From Isochrysis galbana (taxonomy: Eukaryota; Haptophyta; Isochrysidales; Isochrysidaceae): a DNA stretch of 64,000 bases. Below the pieces are notes generated by a model. It saw only the letters and a list, made by a program, of their open reading frames with translations, did not search any database and had not been told where the DNA came from. Shown here piece by piece: positions 61,684 to 64,000 of the stretch; position 1 is the first letter of the stretch; every line of letters begins with the position of its first letter. The stretch lies in contig CM030938.1 of assembly GCA_018136815.1 (NCBI GenBank), forward strand, positions 3,921,448-3,985,447, written 5' to 3'. The translations under genes were made by a program, and so were the position numbers.

Positions 61684-62941
61684 CGCGTCCCTCCTGAGGA
61701 TGGCTGCCACATTGGGAAGGTCTGCTGCCTCAGTGCCTAGTCGGCGGCCACGGGTGGGAGGGGAGACGAACCTAACGGGCGATGCAGGGAGGGGGCGTCG
61801 GAGCGTGACAACAGAGAGGGAGTCACGCGGAGAATCCTAATGGCGGGAGAAAACGCAATGCGGCGAGGGGGCATCGAGGCGTGGCGACGAGGAGGGAGCC
61901 ACGCGGGAAGACCTAACGGCGGGGGAAATGTACAAGGGGAAATGAGCAACCCCCCCCCTTTACCCGCAACACACTGAATGGCTGAATGGTGTCGAATCAA
62001 GCCGAAGCTTGATCGTGTCAAGTCTCATTCGGGGCACAATCTTGAGAGAGAGAGAGAGAGGGAGGGAGGGGAACGCGCTACATGACGACGCCGCACGTGA
62101 CCACCTCACAAAACTCAATCTACTAACACCACTCAATCAACAAAAGAACTCAGAAACAAACATAAACGCTCGAAACAAACAAAGAAGGAGACAAATGAAT
62201 TGACGAGCGATGTGCAGCCTCGGTGTTCAATATGTCAAGCGAGTGGCGAACCATCGAGACAAGCCCTGAAAACAAAATTCGTTCGCACTATCGAGTATCG
62301 AATCCGCTTTGAGTATAGAGATACTCTGGATTCGACACCCCCCGACTCAAATCGAGCGCCCACGCGAGTCATAGGGTGACCAAGCCCACAACAAGCACGA
62401 AAAGACGCGACGAACAGAGACAAGGCAAGACACCAAGCTCAAGCTCACAATGATGTGCGCTGTGCGTGCGCATAGCAACTTCCAAGAAGGTAGGAAGTGT
62501 GTGCGGTGGCAGGAGAAAGGAATTTGGGAATCGCTCATGCGTGGCAGTGCACTCTTTGCAAATGCCCTTACAATTTTGGCTGACGCAAACCAGGGCCATG
62601 CCGGTCCAACAATTATAGTAACAGCAAAAAAAATCGAATCGCAAATTTCGAGACCAAAATCTGCAAACCTGGACTTGAGACCATGGGGAATCCAAATCTG
62701 TGTGTCTTGAGACCATGGGGAAGCTAAGAAGGGCATTCATGTGATGGCCGCCGGACTTGTTAACATGCACAAGAGAGATCTGTTGCTCAATGACCAAGGG
62801 CCAAAGGCAACCTACTCACAAAGGGACTGTGACAATAACGTCATTTGTGCAGGTGACATGCAGTAAGCAGCGCTCCAAGAAGTGCAAGTGGGGTTGAGTG
62901 CATGAGCGCATAGGGCAACAGTGGCATTCCTCATGTCCACT
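61684..62941. other. Intergenic between two Tudor-containing genes
   Basis: Segment 61740-61930 has an imperfect duplication (two forms of GAGGGAG(T/C)CACGCGG...CCTAA(T/C)GGCGGG). A GA run is at 62045-62065. No gene is supported. Confidence 0.45.
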
Positions 62942-64000
62942 CTAGCTTGCCTTCTTCCGCCGCACACGAAAAGCTGTTTCCTCGGCGAAATGCCACTTGA
63001 CATCACCATCGAAGTAATTCACCTTGAACTCCCAGGACTCCCATGGGCCAAGAGGGTCTAGCATGCAACGGTTGAGCGCAACACGGCCTTTGAACCACCC
63101 CTCGTCCCACAAGACTTCTACTAGCTCTCCTGAGGGGGGGGGGGGGCGAAAGAAGAAGGGAGGAAGGGGGGGGTAGAGAGATCTCACCACGGCAAGGGGC
63201 CGTGCTAGTATACCGTGAGCAATCCAGGGAGAGCGTAGGCAGGAGGCGCTATACCTTGTAGCGGCTTGTCCGGGTAGACCACCCGCTTCCAAACCAACCC
63301 ATCACGAGTATCGACTTCAGGGACGGCAATAGGTTCTCGCACGTTCTCGCGTGTCTTCACCACCGGCGGGTGACGGGGACGACTGACATGACCTGACGCA
63401 TTCATACCAGTGCCATCCACCTCTCTGCAAGGTGAAGCGCCATTTGGCACATCAGTGAAAGCGCTCCCACTCCGTCCACCTAGTATTAAAACAGGGCGTG
63501 GTGCTATTGGGGCTTCTTTGGCTGCACGTCCTGGAGCACGTGCCGGAGGAGTCCAACTTGGTGGCCGGCAAACACGACAACCGTTGGTTGCATACCGGCA
63601 TTTGGTGCAGCCCATCACCCGTCGAGATTTTGGAACCCTAGCTTCCGATGTGGCATCTGGATCAACTGTTGACAAGGAACCCTGCGAGCACTCTTCCCCT
63701 GCCACTGTACTCAAGCACTTCGAAGGCGCACCAGCCATCAATATTGTCTGCGTCGCATCGGCCACCTCGCCACCGGGCGGAATGTACAAAACGTCTTCCT
63801 CCCCATCAGCACGTGGCCGCTTGCGCAGTGGAGACACTAGCTCCACCGCCTCACACCCCTGTGCTTCGAAGTCACGACTCTGTGAGAGGAATTCCTCCAC
63901 GTCAGGCCGCTCGTCAATGTCTTTCGCAGGTCGCGTGTCAGGCACAAACGTATCCACTGGGTCTTTTGATGACGATCTCGTAACATTAAATATGGTCATA
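62942..64000 (-). CDS. Cys-rich cluster and Tudor-like protein, N-terminus beyond window
   Basis: Two exons join across GT-AG intron 63254-63130: 64000-63255 (ending in phase 1) and 63129-62942. The visible part begins at or before 63999 (an ATG lies there, but the frame may continue beyond the edge). It holds a Cys cluster GCTKCRYATNGCRVCR (four Cys, C-x2-C-x6-C-x2-C) of a type I associate with short zinc-binding modules in algal nuclear proteins; this is from memory and unchecked. After the splice comes a Tudor-like barrel (ELVEVLWDEGWFKGRVALNR, then FKVNYFDGDVKWHFAEE) and the stop. A chromatin or DNA-element role is an inference. The poly-G-rich intron has a 13-base G run on the plus strand. 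Confidence 0.65.

Overview
The window is nuclear DNA of a GC-rich protist. Its genes have short GT-AG introns and encode a RAB6-type GTPase, a soluble adenylyl cyclase, an Sfi1-type centrin-binding protein and a tyrosyl-DNA phosphodiesterase. Long C/T or G/A low-complexity tracts sit beside most start codons, and retro- and DNA-transposon copies fill the spaces between genes. A unicellular alga (haptophyte or stramenopile-like) would fit, but nothing seen here fixes the lineage. Two 100-base runs of N (3201-3300, 53206-53305) are assembly gaps.

Left part (1-18308): a tyrosyl-DNA phosphodiesterase (minus, cut by the window edge) and a METTL12/13-like methyltransferase (plus) diverge from one pyrimidine tract. 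The methyltransferase converges on a giant TPR gene (minus, to 9846) inside the first gap. A 5'-truncated LINE with a 14-bp target-site duplication follows (10828-13255), then a plus-strand IQ plus Sfi1-repeat protein.

Middle (18309-45950): a repeat-rich stretch holds a complete hAT transposon (20664-23858, 17-bp perfect terminal repeats, 8-bp target duplication, intact transposase) next to a 203-bp satellite array. Then come a CmcI/cephalosporin-hydroxylase-like gene, a six-exon soluble adenylyl cyclase of about 2,098 residues on the minus strand, a Myb/SANT-like gene broken by a 382-bp MITE, and a membrane-anchored sulfotransferase-like gene. After these lie nested transposon remnants, including a frameshifted ORF of unknown origin.

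Right part (45951-64000): a CoA-disulfide-reductase/rhodanese fusion, further LINE and repeat debris, a small unrecognised two-exon gene, a GNAT acetyltransferase, a BTB plus pentapeptide-repeat protein, RAB6, a LINE 3' end, a hAT dimerisation domain joined to a Tudor-like module, and a zinc-cluster plus Tudor-like gene running off the right edge.

The genes do not form an operon-like pathway; they are independent housekeeping and signalling genes (DNA repair, methylation, cAMP signalling, vesicle traffic, centrin-linked cytoskeleton). The most informative results come from the mobile elements, whose borders can be defined from target-site duplications, and from the repeated C/T tract at gene starts. 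Exon structures were worked out by hand from frame continuity, GT-AG sites and family resemblance; no database search was possible.
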